Below are positions 50,624-59,149 of a stretch of DNA of 64,000 nt, one piece after another. Position 1 is the first letter of the stretch. Every line of letters starts with the position of its first letter. The notes under the pieces are model-generated. The model saw only the letters and a list, made by a program, of their open reading frames with translations, ran no database searches and had not been told where the DNA came from. Made by a program: the position numbers and the translations under genes. This stretch comes from Halorhabdus utahensis DSM 12940 (lineage in GTDB: Archaea > Halobacteriota > Halobacteria > Halobacteriales > Haloarculaceae): assembly GCF_000023945.1 (NCBI RefSeq), contig NC_013158.1, forward strand, positions 1-64,000, in the 5' to 3' direction.

Positions 50624-50674
50624 GCGTCACGGCCTCGCAGTACAGTTATGGTGGTGTCCGCCGGAGACGAACGT

Positions 50675-51142
50675 ATGACGCTGGCAGCGAGAGCCCGCGA
50701 AGCCGCCCGCGCCCACCCGTTCGTCCACGAAGGCCTGCGTGCAGGCGTGATCAACTACTCCGCCGCCGCGCGGCTGCTCGACGTCGGTGACGAGGAAGCG
50801 GTTGCCGCTGCGCTTCGGCGATACGCCGCGGAACTCCCCGAACGTGATATCCCGGATGGGTCCCCACGGGTCACGATGCACAGCGGGCTGGGCGCTGTAG
50901 AGCACGGCGACGGCGGGTTACTCACAGTCGGCGAGACGACGTATGCCGAGAACGCCGGGTCGCTGACCGGCGTGGCGGCCACCGGCACCATCGACGCACG
51001 ATCACTGGTTCGGGTGCTCGCCCGACTCGACGCCGAGGACGTCGCCGTCGAGGCTGCCGCCGTCGCCGACGGGTATCTCGTCCTCGTCGTCGATCGCCGT
51101 GACGGGCCGGACGTGGTCCGGTTCGTCGAAGCGATGATCTGA
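50675..51142 (+). CDS. Conserved haloarchaeal protein (DUF7523-like)
   Basis: A 155-aa protein: an N-terminal helical part (MTLAARAREAARAHPFVHEG, then VINYSAAARLLDVGDEEAVA) that resembles a small HTH, followed by alternating strands. The strand part includes LTVGETTYAENAGSLTGVAA and VAVEAAAVADGYLVLVVDRRD and is ACT-like by eye. ATG at 50675 follows GGAGACGAACG and is preferred to the in-frame start at 50648. I recall the label DUF7523; an ACT-like regulatory role is only an impression. Confidence 0.72.
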   Translation: MTLAARAREAARAHPFVHEGLRAGVINYSAAARLLDVGDEEAVAAALRRYAAELPERDIPDGSPRVTMHSGLGAVEHGDGGLLTVGETTYAENAGSLTGVAATGTIDARSLVRVLARLDAEDVAVEAAAVADGYLVLVVDRRDGPDVVRFVEAMI

Positions 51143-51209
51143 GAGACGTGATCGGCGTGTCGGGCCGGCTTCGACGGATTGAAGCGCTCGCCCCGTCGAC
51201 CGTCCCACG

Positions 51210-52700
51210 ATGACCCTACGCGTGACGAACACGCTCTCGGGCGAACGTGAGGCCTTCGAGCCACAGGATCCGGACGCGGTCACCTTGTATTACTGTGGCC
51301 TCACGACGTCCGATCCGCCCCACCTTGGCCACGCTCGCGGCTGGGTGCACGTCGACGTGATGCATCGCTGGCTGTCGTGGCTTGGCTACGATGTCCACCA
51401 CGTCGAAAACTTCACCGACGTCAACGAGAAGATCGTCGCCCGCGTCGGCGAGGTCGGCGGGAGCGAAGCCGACGTCGCCCGGACGTATATTCAGGACGTG
51501 ATCCGGGACATGCGGTCGCTGAACCTCAAACGCGCGGAAGTCTACCCCCGCGTCTCCGAACACGTCCCCGAGATCATCGACCTCGTCGAGACGTTGATCG
51601 ACCGAGGCTACGCATACGAGGCGAACGGCTCGGTGTACTTCGACGTCACCGCGTTCGAGGACTACGGCGAGCTCTCGAACCAGACGGTCGAGGAACTCGA
51701 CGCCCAGGGTGATCCTGACGAGCGGGGGGAAAAGCGCCATCCACAGGACTTCGCGCTCTGGAAGGCCGGCGGCGTCGACCCCGCGGACATCGGAGCGCAC
51801 CGCCATGCTGACGCTGCACCCGCCGAGGACGCCTGCCGGACAGCGCAGACGTGGGATTCGCCATGGGGCCAGGGCCGGCCCGGTTGGCATATCGAGTGCT
51901 CGGCGATGAGCATGACCCATCTCGGCGAAACCATCGACATCCACGTCGGCGGCCAGGATCTGGTCTTTCCCCATCACGAGAACGAGGTCGCCCAGAGTGA
52001 GGCGGCGACCGGCGATCGGTTCGCCAACTACTGGCTCCACGTCGGGTTGCTCGAAACCGGCGAGGAGAAGATGTCTTCCTCGCTCGGGAACTTCGCGACT
52101 GTCGAGGACGCCATCGCCGAATACGGCCTCGGCGTCGTCCGGACCTTCCTGCTGTCGACGGCCTATCACAGCCGCGCGGCCTACACCGAGGAGACGCTCT
52201 CGGAGGCGACAAAGCGGTTCGAGACGCTCGAACGCGGCTACGAACGCGCCGTCGAGGCGGCCGACAGCGTCGACGCGACCGCCAAGACGACTGACGACGC
52301 GCTCCGGGAAGCAGTCGAAACAGTCCGCGAGGCGATCCCGCGTGCGATGAACGACGACTTCAATACCCGTGAAGCACTGGCAGCGCTGGTCGAGTTCACG
52401 AGCGCGGTCAACCGCCACGTCGACGAGGTCGAACCCTACGACTACCGTGGCCTTCGACGCGCGATCGACGTGTACGACGAGTTTGCGGTCGGCGTCCTCG
52501 GTCTCCCGCTGGGTGACGGCGGGAGCGACACCGGCGACGTTCGCCTGGCCGAGGATCTGGTCGAACTCGTCCTCGACGTTCGTGCCCAAGAGCGCGACGC
52601 CGGCAACTACGAGCGCGCTGACGAGTTACGCGACGAACTCGCCGCACTCGGTGTCGAGGTCCAGGACAGCGACGACGGCCCGACCTATCGGCTGCCCTGA
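51210..52700 (+). CDS. cysS: Cysteinyl-tRNA synthetase
   Basis: Class I synthetase charging tRNA-Cys (496 aa). N-terminal YYCGLTTSDPPHLGHARGWV contains a Zn-ligand Cys and the HIGH-type motif HLGH. Later come GWHIECSAMSMTHLG and HHENEVAQSEA (Zn ligands Cys and His), and the KMSKS-type EEKMSSSLGNF. The C-terminal DALR-like helical domain begins near 350. Starts with ATG at 51210. An insertion of about 20 residues (AHRHADAAPAEDACRTAQTW) around the Zn site is haloarchaeal. Presumably monocistronic. Confidence 0.96.
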   Translation: MTLRVTNTLSGEREAFEPQDPDAVTLYYCGLTTSDPPHLGHARGWVHVDVMHRWLSWLGYDVHHVENFTDVNEKIVARVGEVGGSEADVARTYIQDVIRDMRSLNLKRAEVYPRVSEHVPEIIDLVETLIDRGYAYEANGSVYFDVTAFEDYGELSNQTVEELDAQGDPDERGEKRHPQDFALWKAGGVDPADIGAHRHADAAPAEDACRTAQTWDSPWGQGRPGWHIECSAMSMTHLGETIDIHVGGQDLVFPHHENEVAQSEAATGDRFANYWLHVGLLETGEEKMSSSLGNFATVEDAIAEYGLGVVRTFLLSTAYHSRAAYTEETLSEATKRFETLERGYERAVEAADSVDATAKTTDDALREAVETVREAIPRAMNDDFNTREALAALVEFTSAVNRHVDEVEPYDYRGLRRAIDVYDEFAVGVLGLPLGDGGSDTGDVRLAEDLVELVLDVRAQERDAGNYERADELRDELAALGVEVQDSDDGPTYRLP

Positions 52701-52771
52701 GATAGTCGCTTTCCCCGTTCGGTCGGATTTCTCACGCCAACGCTTTTTTCACAGGCTCACGAGGAACGGAT

Positions 52772-52939
52772 ATGCGAATGCTGATGGCCGGAGTAGTGCT
52801 TTCGCTTCTCGGCTTCAGTGGCTACCTCGCGGGCATCGCCATCTCCTATCCGAGGCGATCAATCTCGCTTGCCGCGATCATGATCGGGCTCACGTTCGTT
52901 GCGATCGGTCGGGCGAGTGCGATGGAGGGATCGGCGTGA
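52772..52939 (+). CDS. 55-residue membrane protein coupled to corA
   Basis: A complete 56-codon frame encodes MRMLMAGVVLSLLGFSGYLA, then GIAISYPRRSISLAAIMIGL and TFVAIGRASAMEGSA: two hydrophobic helices with a YPRRS loop. It follows a TTTTTT-containing leader, and its stop overlaps the corA GTG by 4 bp (GTGA). The coupling suggests the two are translated together, perhaps as a small subunit or modulator of the magnesium channel. Not noticed as a known family. Confidence 0.7.
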   Translation: MRMLMAGVVLSLLGFSGYLAGIAISYPRRSISLAAIMIGLTFVAIGRASAMEGSA

Positions 52940-53913
52940 TCGACGCACTCGTCTACGACGGGACCGGCGTCGAGTCCGTCGAGGATATCGCCGCCGCACG
53001 CGCGGCAGACGGAACAACGTGGGTCCACGTCGAGGATGCGAGCGACGCGGAGATCGATGCCGTCGCCGACGCGTTTGACCTCCACGCGCTGGCGATCGAG
53101 GACGTGCGCAACAACGTCCGGGCGAAGGCCGAGGAGTTCAGCGCCCACACGTTCGCCCTGGTCAAGACCGCCCGCCTCACGCGGGGCGAGACCACCTTCG
53201 AGGAGGAGATCGACGACGAGCCGGTTGGCCTCTTCATCGGCGATGACTGGCTGGTCACCGTCGCCACCGGCAGCGCCGACCCGGTCGCTCGTGTTCAGGA
53301 GAGCGTCCGTCGTGGGGACGAACGGCTGCTCGAACGGGGGCCGGATTTCACCGCCTATCGAGTTCTGGACGTGCTCGTCGACAGCTACTTCGAGATCCTC
53401 GAACATCTAGAGGGCCAGATCGAGGCCATCGAGGACGAGGTCGTCGAGTCGCCCGACGCCGACCTGCTCGGGGAGATCAACAGCGTCCGCCGGGAGTTAC
53501 TGTCGTTCCGGAAAGTCGTCTGGCCCGTCCGGGAGACGCTCGCCGTCCTGGCTCGTGGCGATGTCCGTGGTATCCAGCCGGACACCCAGAAGTACTACCG
53601 CGACGTCTACGATCACCTGGTGCAACTCGTCGACTTGCTGGAGACGTACCGTGATCTGGTGGTCGGGACGCGGGACATCTATCTCAACGCCCTCTCACAG
53701 TCGACCAACGAGGTGATGAAGGTCCTGACCGTCGTCGCGACGATCTTCATCCCGCTGACCTTCGTCGCCGGCGTCTACGGCATGAACTTCTCCGGCGGGC
53801 CGTACAACATGCCCGAGTTGACCTGGGAGTTCGGCTATCCCGCTGTCATGCTCGGCATGGCCGGCGTCGCGGCACTGATGGTGTTTTACTTCCGGCGGCA
53901 GTCGTATCTCTGA
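52936..53913 (+). CDS. corA: CorA-type magnesium/divalent cation channel
   Basis: Pentameric Mg2+ channel (325 aa, GTG start). The N-terminal cytoplasmic alpha/beta domain (VHVEDASDAEIDAVADAFDL) leads to a long stalk helix. Two C-terminal membrane helices follow: the first ends in the signature YGMNF (GVYGMNFSGG), the second (AVMLGMAGVAALMVFYF) ends with a basic tail RRQSYL. Starts at GTG 52936, overlapping the 55-aa gene; a longer frame runs upstream into cysS in another phase and is ignored. Confidence 0.94.
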   Translation: MIDALVYDGTGVESVEDIAAARAADGTTWVHVEDASDAEIDAVADAFDLHALAIEDVRNNVRAKAEEFSAHTFALVKTARLTRGETTFEEEIDDEPVGLFIGDDWLVTVATGSADPVARVQESVRRGDERLLERGPDFTAYRVLDVLVDSYFEILEHLEGQIEAIEDEVVESPDADLLGEINSVRRELLSFRKVVWPVRETLAVLARGDVRGIQPDTQKYYRDVYDHLVQLVDLLETYRDLVVGTRDIYLNALSQSTNEVMKVLTVVATIFIPLTFVAGVYGMNFSGGPYNMPELTWEFGYPAVMLGMAGVAALMVFYFRRQSYL

Positions 53914-54598
53914 GAAAGTAATGCTGTCTGTGGCCTTCGCTGCCACGTTAACGGCTCAATTGTTCAAGACGAACGTGTTGAGTGTAGTCATGCTTCGTTG
54001 GATGCCCTTCGTATGTCACATTTCCCTGCTGTGACTGTCCGCTATCACTGAGAACTCATGAACAAACCACTTTAAAATAGACATTTCATGTTTGAGACTG
54101 TATCCTCTCTCGCAAAACAATAACAGCCACAAAAGACATAATCGTGAGAATCACGGATGGTAGAGATGTCCGTATACCCATGCGATAGACGCTGTCATAC
54201 ACCCATACAGAGAAAATGAATGGGATAACGAAAAGCACGTTCCTTTTTGAAACAAATATGTCAAAATATGCGAGGGTGCCAGCAATCAGTGATAAGACGG
54301 CAATGACCTTCGTTGCAAGCATCTCTGGACCGAAAAACATAATCAGACATATGAATATCAAAATCCCAAATAACAGTCCTCGTATCTTTTGTGAATACAG
54401 TGGATTGTCGTGCATGGGTTAGGTATACTTTCGATCGTTTCTTTCTGGGTTTTCCGGTGTAATTGGTACTGTATCAACGTGAATTTTCGTGGAGACGGAA
54501 TCGGTACCAAACGATATCGGATTATAGCATACTAAATCATTCTGTCTGAGTATCACTCGCTGTTTGAACGATCCAGACATACGTCGCCTCATTCTCAC
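53914..54598. other. A+T-rich patch, probably acquired DNA
   Basis: Composition changes clearly from the surrounding GC-rich sequence to A/T-rich (for example cactttaaaatagacatttc and gattatagcatactaaatc). The patch holds one orphan membrane-protein gene. No inverted repeat ends, transposase or tRNA-derived repeat was found on either side, so the boundaries are only compositional. Flanking stretches 53914-54085 and 54416-54598 contain no gene I can support. Confidence 0.6.
54086..54415 (-). CDS. Orphan four-helix membrane protein in A+T-rich patch
   Basis: A 109-aa protein with about four hydrophobic helices (IRGLLFGILIFICLIMFFG, KVIAVLSLIAGTLAYFDIFV, NVLFVIPFIFSVWVYDSVY, SVILTIMSFVAVIVLRE). 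Amino acid use (Ile, Phe, Lys) differs from its Asp/Glu-rich neighbours and codon use is A/T-shifted. I do not recognise a family. It may be a gene from a virus, plasmid or other mobile source. Confidence 0.6.
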   Translation of the reverse strand: MHDNPLYSQKIRGLLFGILIFICLIMFFGPEMLATKVIAVLSLIAGTLAYFDIFVSKRNVLFVIPFIFSVWVYDSVYRMGIRTSLPSVILTIMSFVAVIVLRERIQSQT

Positions 54599-55840
54599 TC
54601 ACACGCCCAAGATCAACGGGCCGATCAACACGCCCATCAGCGAGACACGTCGGGCACCCAATCTGGCAGGGATCAGGCCGACCAGCGTGCTGACGGCGAA
54701 GACGACAACCCCGATCGGCCCGGCGAACAGCGCCGAGAGCAACGCCAGTACGGCGAGCACACCAACCGATAGCCGGACGTGATCGAGCCGTCTGACTGCC
54801 CGGAGATACCAGTCGCCGACCACCACGACGAGGACGAACCCGACCGCCGCCGCGATGAGAACCGAAGCGACGAGAAGCGGCCAGGCGAGCGGCGCGCCCG
54901 AGCGGTCGAGCGCCACGAGCACGCCGGTTCGTGGATTGCCGAAGGCGATCAACGCACAGAGCGCGAAGAGGGTATTCGACGTATTCACGCCGCTGGTGGT
55001 CACGACGAACCCGCGGCTGCCGTACTTCGACGGGGCGCTGACGAGCGCCAGCGTCGCCGCGATGGCGCTTGAGACGCCCGGCAGATACCCCACGATCGCC
55101 CCCGAGACGGTGCCCAGCAGCGCGAGTCCGCCGACTGACTTTCGTGTCGTTCGGACGGTGGGGTCGTCCTGGCTCGGGACGCCGGCGCCACGCATGGCGT
55201 CGATCAACACCGGCGCGCCGAACAGCCCGCCGAACAGCGGCGCGAGCATGCTTCCGACCGGGAGGACGCCGTCGGCGGGCACGTCGAGCGTGACGACGCC
55301 AAGGGCGGCACTGACGAGAAACGACAACAGCGCGGCCTTTCGGGCGTGATTCGTCGGCTCCGTCGCGATGACTGCGGCTGCGATGGCCGTCAACACGACT
55401 GGCAATCGCTCGGCAAGCATGGGATAGACTTCCAGCATGACGAGCGTCACCGGGACCGCGAGCGGGAGCGCGAAAACGACAGCGAGCCCGCTCCCCAGTG
55501 CCGAAAGTCGAAGCGCCTCGCGACCGCGCCCGCCGAGGACGAGACGATGGCTCGGCAGCGCGCTCGCGGCCATCGCGGGATCGGGGACCCCCAGCGCGAG
55601 TGCGGGCACGAAATCCAGAAATGTATGCACGACGCCGGCGGCGAGCATCGCCGCGCCGACGAGCCGCGGCGGGGCTGGTACGCTCGGCGCGACGGCTGCC
55701 AGCAACAACGCGAAGTTGTTGGCGTGCAGGCCGGGCGTCAGCCCACTGATCGTCCCGAGGCAGATCCCGCCGGCGATTGCCACGACGGCCAGGACGGTCG
55801 ATTCGGGGGCGAACGCGATTCTGACGCCGAGATCAAACAC
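54599..55840 (-). CDS. TctA-like permease (COG1784 type)
   Basis: A 413-aa membrane protein with about 10-11 helices, GTG start. The signature GLTPGLHANNFALLLAAVAP near residue 35, the repeat GYLPGVSSAIAATLALVSAP in the second half, and TSGVNTSNTLFALCALIAFG resemble the paired repeats of tripartite tricarboxylate transporter permeases. In archaea this family is often orphan; no TctB or TctC partner is in the window, so the transported compound is unknown. GTG at 55840 is the likely start. Confidence 0.85.
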   Translation of the reverse strand: MFDLGVRIAFAPESTVLAVVAIAGGICLGTISGLTPGLHANNFALLLAAVAPSVPAPPRLVGAAMLAAGVVHTFLDFVPALALGVPDPAMAASALPSHRLVLGGRGREALRLSALGSGLAVVFALPLAVPVTLVMLEVYPMLAERLPVVLTAIAAAVIATEPTNHARKAALLSFLVSAALGVVTLDVPADGVLPVGSMLAPLFGGLFGAPVLIDAMRGAGVPSQDDPTVRTTRKSVGGLALLGTVSGAIVGYLPGVSSAIAATLALVSAPSKYGSRGFVVTTSGVNTSNTLFALCALIAFGNPRTGVLVALDRSGAPLAWPLLVASVLIAAAVGFVLVVVVGDWYLRAVRRLDHVRLSVGVLAVLALLSALFAGPIGVVVFAVSTLVGLIPARLGARRVSLMGVLIGPLILGV

Positions 55841-55963
55841 GGCGGAAATGGGCCCTCTCCCTGATTTAAACCCTCGCTCGGAAAGTGGACACCACTCCGG
55901 CGTTGGGACGCGCTCCCCCACGAAAGCGACTTGTTAAGTGAATCCACGGCCAACCCGGAACCA

Positions 55964-56869
55964 ATGACGGAAACCGATCTCGAAGATCTACGTCGGGGTA
56001 CTGATCTCGTCAAGCGTGGCTTCGCGAAGATGCAAAAGGGCGGCGTCATCATGGACGTCGTCAGCCCGGAACAGGCCCGGATCGCCGAGGACGCCGGTGC
56101 TGTCGCCGTGATGGCCCTAGAAGCGGTCCCGGCGGACATCCGCAAGCGCGGCGGCGTCGCGCGGATGGCCGACCCGGCGGATATCCAGGAGATCATCGAC
56201 GAGGTTTCGATCCCGGTAATGGGCAAGTCCCGGATCGGCCACACCAAGGAAGCCCAGATCCTCGAAGCCATCGGCGTGGACATGGTCGACGAGAGCGAGG
56301 TCCTGACGCCCGCCGACGACGCCTATCACATCGACAAGCGCGACTTCACGACCCCGTTCGTCTGCGGGGCGCGCAACCTGGGCGAGGCCCTGCGTCGCAT
56401 CGACGAGGGCGCGGCGATGATCCGGACGAAAGGCGAGGCCGGCACGGGCGACGTCAACCAGGCCGTCCACCACCAGCGAACGATCAAGGGCGCGATCCGC
56501 CAGTTGGAGGGGATGAGCCACGAGGAGCGCGAGGCATGGGCGCGTGAGCACGAAGCCCCAGCCGAACTCGTCCACGAGACCGCTGAGATGGGTCGTCTCC
56601 CAGTCGTCAACTTCGCCGCCGGTGGGATCGCGACGCCTGCGGATGCCGCACTGATGATGCACCACGAGTGTGACGGCATCTTCGTCGGGTCGGGTATCTT
56701 CGGTGCGGCGGACCCCGAGGCGATGGGTCGGGCGATCGTCGAGGCCGTCAACAACTACGACGACCCCGAACGGCTGGCCGAGATCGCTGCCGGGACCGGC
56801 TCCGGGATGAAGGGCGACGCCAACGTCGACCTGCCGGAAGACGAGCAGTTGCAGGGCCGAGGCGTCTGA
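55964..56869 (+). CDS. pdxS: Pyridoxal 5'-phosphate synthase lyase subunit PdxS
   Basis: Makes PLP from ribose 5-phosphate, glyceraldehyde 3-phosphate and ammonia with glutaminase PdxT (301 aa). Motifs: [40 protein letters not shown] (Lys for Schiff base), [15 protein letters not shown], and [20 protein letters not shown]. The start at 55964 ([12 protein letters not shown]) fits SNZ-type family N termini; upstream in-frame residues are not conserved. No pdxT lies next to it. Confidence 0.96.
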   Translation: MTETDLEDLRRGTDLVKRGFAKMQKGGVIMDVVSPEQARIAEDAGAVAVMALEAVPADIRKRGGVARMADPADIQEIIDEVSIPVMGKSRIGHTKEAQILEAIGVDMVDESEVLTPADDAYHIDKRDFTTPFVCGARNLGEALRRIDEGAAMIRTKGEAGTGDVNQAVHHQRTIKGAIRQLEGMSHEEREAWAREHEAPAELVHETAEMGRLPVVNFAAGGIATPADAALMMHHECDGIFVGSGIFGAADPEAMGRAIVEAVNNYDDPERLAEIAAGTGSGMKGDANVDLPEDEQLQGRGV

Positions 56870-56980
56870 GGCTCTTTGCGGCCCATTTGACGGCGGTCGA
56901 TGACAAGTCGTTTTTTCACGTGGCCGACAGTGGTCACCGTCACAGTAACACCCAAGTCCGTTCATCCCGCTGTGCCCTGT

Positions 56981-58165
56981 ATGGTCTCTCTTGTCTCCAT
57001 GGTCTCGGAATTTCGGCAGTTTCTGGAGGAGTTGGCAACGACGGAAGCACGCATCGCCGCGAGCGTCGGCGTCGCGGTACTCGCGATCATTATTGCGGCG
57101 TTCGTCCTTCCGTTCGGCCTCGAACGAGCGTATCGGCTCATCGCGACCCGTCTCGGGACAAGTCGTGTTGCCGACGGGGTTCGCCTCGTCGGCGGGTACG
57201 TTCCAGGTACCGTCGCCGAGGGCTTCGTTCGTCTGGTGCAGGTACTGGTCCTGGCGGCGGCCGGGATTTCATTGCTGGTTATTTGGGGACTCGTCGACAC
57301 CGCCGAGATGGTGCTCACGTATTTCAGTGGGTCAGTTCCTTTCCTCGGCCGTGTGGGGTTGACACTACTGTTCGCCCTGCTGGCGTACGTCGGCGCCGAC
57401 CAGTACAAGCAGATGGTCGTCCGGATCGGGGAGGAGGCCACCTGGCTGACCGATCATCAACGGGAGATCGTCATCAGGATGGGGCAGATAGCGATCCTTC
57501 TGGCTGCCGGACTGATTATTCTCACCGTCTGGGGGATCAATCCGGAGGGGCTGTTGGTCGGCGCGGGCTTTCTCGGCATCGTCGTCGGCCTCGCGGCCCG
57601 CCAGACGCTGGGCGCGCTGATCGCCGGCTTCGTGTTGATGTTCTCGCGCCCGTTCGAGATCGGTGACTGGGTCGAGATCGGCGACCAGGAGGGCGTCGTC
57701 ACCGACATTACGATCATGAACACGCGCCTGGAGAACTTCAACGGCGAGGTCGTCTATCTGCCGAACGACCGCGTCAACGAACGGGCGATCGTCAACCGGA
57801 GTCGACGGGGATCACTTCGCCTTCGTGTCGACGTCGGTATCGACTACGAAACCGATCCGGAACACGCCAAGAATGTCGCCATGGAGACCATCAAGCAGAT
57901 CGACATCATCGCGGACGCGCCCCCGCCACAGATCGTCCCGAAGTCCTTCGGCGATTCGGCGATCGTCCTCGAGATGCGTTTCTGGATCGATCACCCGACA
58001 CCACCCCGGAAGTGGAACGCGACCGAGCGGGTCGTTACCCAGGTGAAAGCAGCCTTCGACCGCGAGGGGATCAAGATCCCGTTCCCGCAGCGTGAACTCA
58101 GCGGCCGGGCCGAAACCAACGGCTTCCGTGTGCAGCAATCAGAAAACACGGTCGACGACGCCTGA
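56981..58165 (+). CDS. MscS-family mechanosensitive channel
   Basis: Small-conductance channel or paralogue (394 aa). It has an extra N-terminal hydrophobic helix region (RIAASVGVAVLAIIIAAFVL), further helices near 90-130 and 155-175, and the MscS pore-lining segment GLAARQTLGALIAGFVLMFS. This is followed by the beta domain FEIGDWVEIGDQEGVVTDIT and NGEVVYLPNDRVNERAIVN. Start candidates are 56981 and 56999. Likely involved in turgor control or small-ion release in a salt-in organism; the sequence does not tell more. Confidence 0.9.
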   Translation: MVSLVSMVSEFRQFLEELATTEARIAASVGVAVLAIIIAAFVLPFGLERAYRLIATRLGTSRVADGVRLVGGYVPGTVAEGFVRLVQVLVLAAAGISLLVIWGLVDTAEMVLTYFSGSVPFLGRVGLTLLFALLAYVGADQYKQMVVRIGEEATWLTDHQREIVIRMGQIAILLAAGLIILTVWGINPEGLLVGAGFLGIVVGLAARQTLGALIAGFVLMFSRPFEIGDWVEIGDQEGVVTDITIMNTRLENFNGEVVYLPNDRVNERAIVNRSRRGSLRLRVDVGIDYETDPEHAKNVAMETIKQIDIIADAPPPQIVPKSFGDSAIVLEMRFWIDHPTPPRKWNATERVVTQVKAAFDREGIKIPFPQRELSGRAETNGFRVQQSENTVDDA

Positions 58166-58167
58166 TC

Positions 58168-59043
58168 TCAGTAAAGTCGCGTCCCGTTACCGATCCGGGT
58201 CTGGTAGGCCCGGGCGTCGATCCCTCGTGCGTCGAACGTGTCGAGCATCGCGTTGGCAACCGACCGCTGGTCCCGGCTCCGAGTGACGGCGAGGACGGCT
58301 GGGCCGGCCCCGCTGATCGTGACGCCGGTCGCCCCGGCCGCGAGTGCCGCATCCCTGACCGCGTCGTAACCGTCGATGAGTTTCGCTCGGGCGGGCGTGA
58401 CGACATCGTCTTCCATGCCTCGCCCGACGAGTGCCGGGTCGTCACGGTACATCCCGGCGGTCAGTGTCGCCGCGTTGCCGACTGTCTCGACCAGTTTCTC
58501 GACGGTGGTCTCCGTCGGCACCACCTTGCGTGCGTCCCGCGTCGAGACGACGATCTCCGGGAGCGTGACGACGATGGAAATGTCAGTATCGATCTGTGTG
58601 ACGCCGTCGGGCGTGGCGATCGTGAACCCACCGAGGATCGCGGGTGCGACGTTGTCGTCATGGGCGTCCCCGGAGACGACAGCCTCTCCCTTGGCCGCGA
58701 TGGGGACGAGTTCTTTCCGGGACTTTCCACGATCATAGAGGTCGTTCAGTGCTACCGCCGCCGCCGCGGCGCTGGCGGCTGAGGATCCCAGTCCCGACGC
58801 TGGTCGAATCCCCTTGTCGATCTGGATGTGGGCTGGCGCGTCAAGCGCCTCGGCGACCGCACCGACGGTGTTTTTCTCGGGATCCTCCGGAATGAACTGG
58901 CTCCCGGCACCAGTCACCTCGATCGTCGTCCGATCGGCCCGCTCGACGCGAACGACGTCTGCCGGACGAGAGAGTGCGATCCCGAAGACATCGAACCCGC
59001 TCCCGAGGTTGGCGCTCGTCGCCGGGGCACGGGCCGTGCGCAT
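58168..59043 (-). CDS. thrB: Homoserine kinase
   Basis: GHMP kinase phosphorylating homoserine for threonine synthesis (291 aa). It starts MRTARAPATSANLGSGFDVF, has the nucleotide loop GIRPASGLGSSAASAAAAAV, and the C-terminal GATGVTISGAGPAVLAVT. The start at 59043 is right at the first family residues. It is convergent with mscS and divergent from the histidine kinase gene. Confidence 0.94.
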   Translation of the reverse strand: MRTARAPATSANLGSGFDVFGIALSRPADVVRVERADRTTIEVTGAGSQFIPEDPEKNTVGAVAEALDAPAHIQIDKGIRPASGLGSSAASAAAAAVALNDLYDRGKSRKELVPIAAKGEAVVSGDAHDDNVAPAILGGFTIATPDGVTQIDTDISIVVTLPEIVVSTRDARKVVPTETTVEKLVETVGNAATLTAGMYRDDPALVGRGMEDDVVTPARAKLIDGYDAVRDAALAAGATGVTISGAGPAVLAVTRSRDQRSVANAMLDTFDARGIDARAYQTRIGNGTRLY

Positions 59044-59149
59044 ACCCGCCTTTTCCGTACTGCAGTCAAAAAGGTAGCGAACCCGACTGCGACTCTCCTT
59101 CCCGTAAACATAAGCCACCGTCTCTCGAATTGGAAACAGAGTCGAGTCG

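Noticed and set aside
51216-52589. 457-aa open frame antisense to cysS
   Set aside because: Shadow of the strongly conserved synthetase; no domain and no start region of its own.
53940-54085. Transposase remnant in the A+T-rich patch
   Set aside because: Short open stretches (for example MLRWMPFVCHISLL) do not resemble any transposase I can recall, and no inverted repeats or target duplications were seen.
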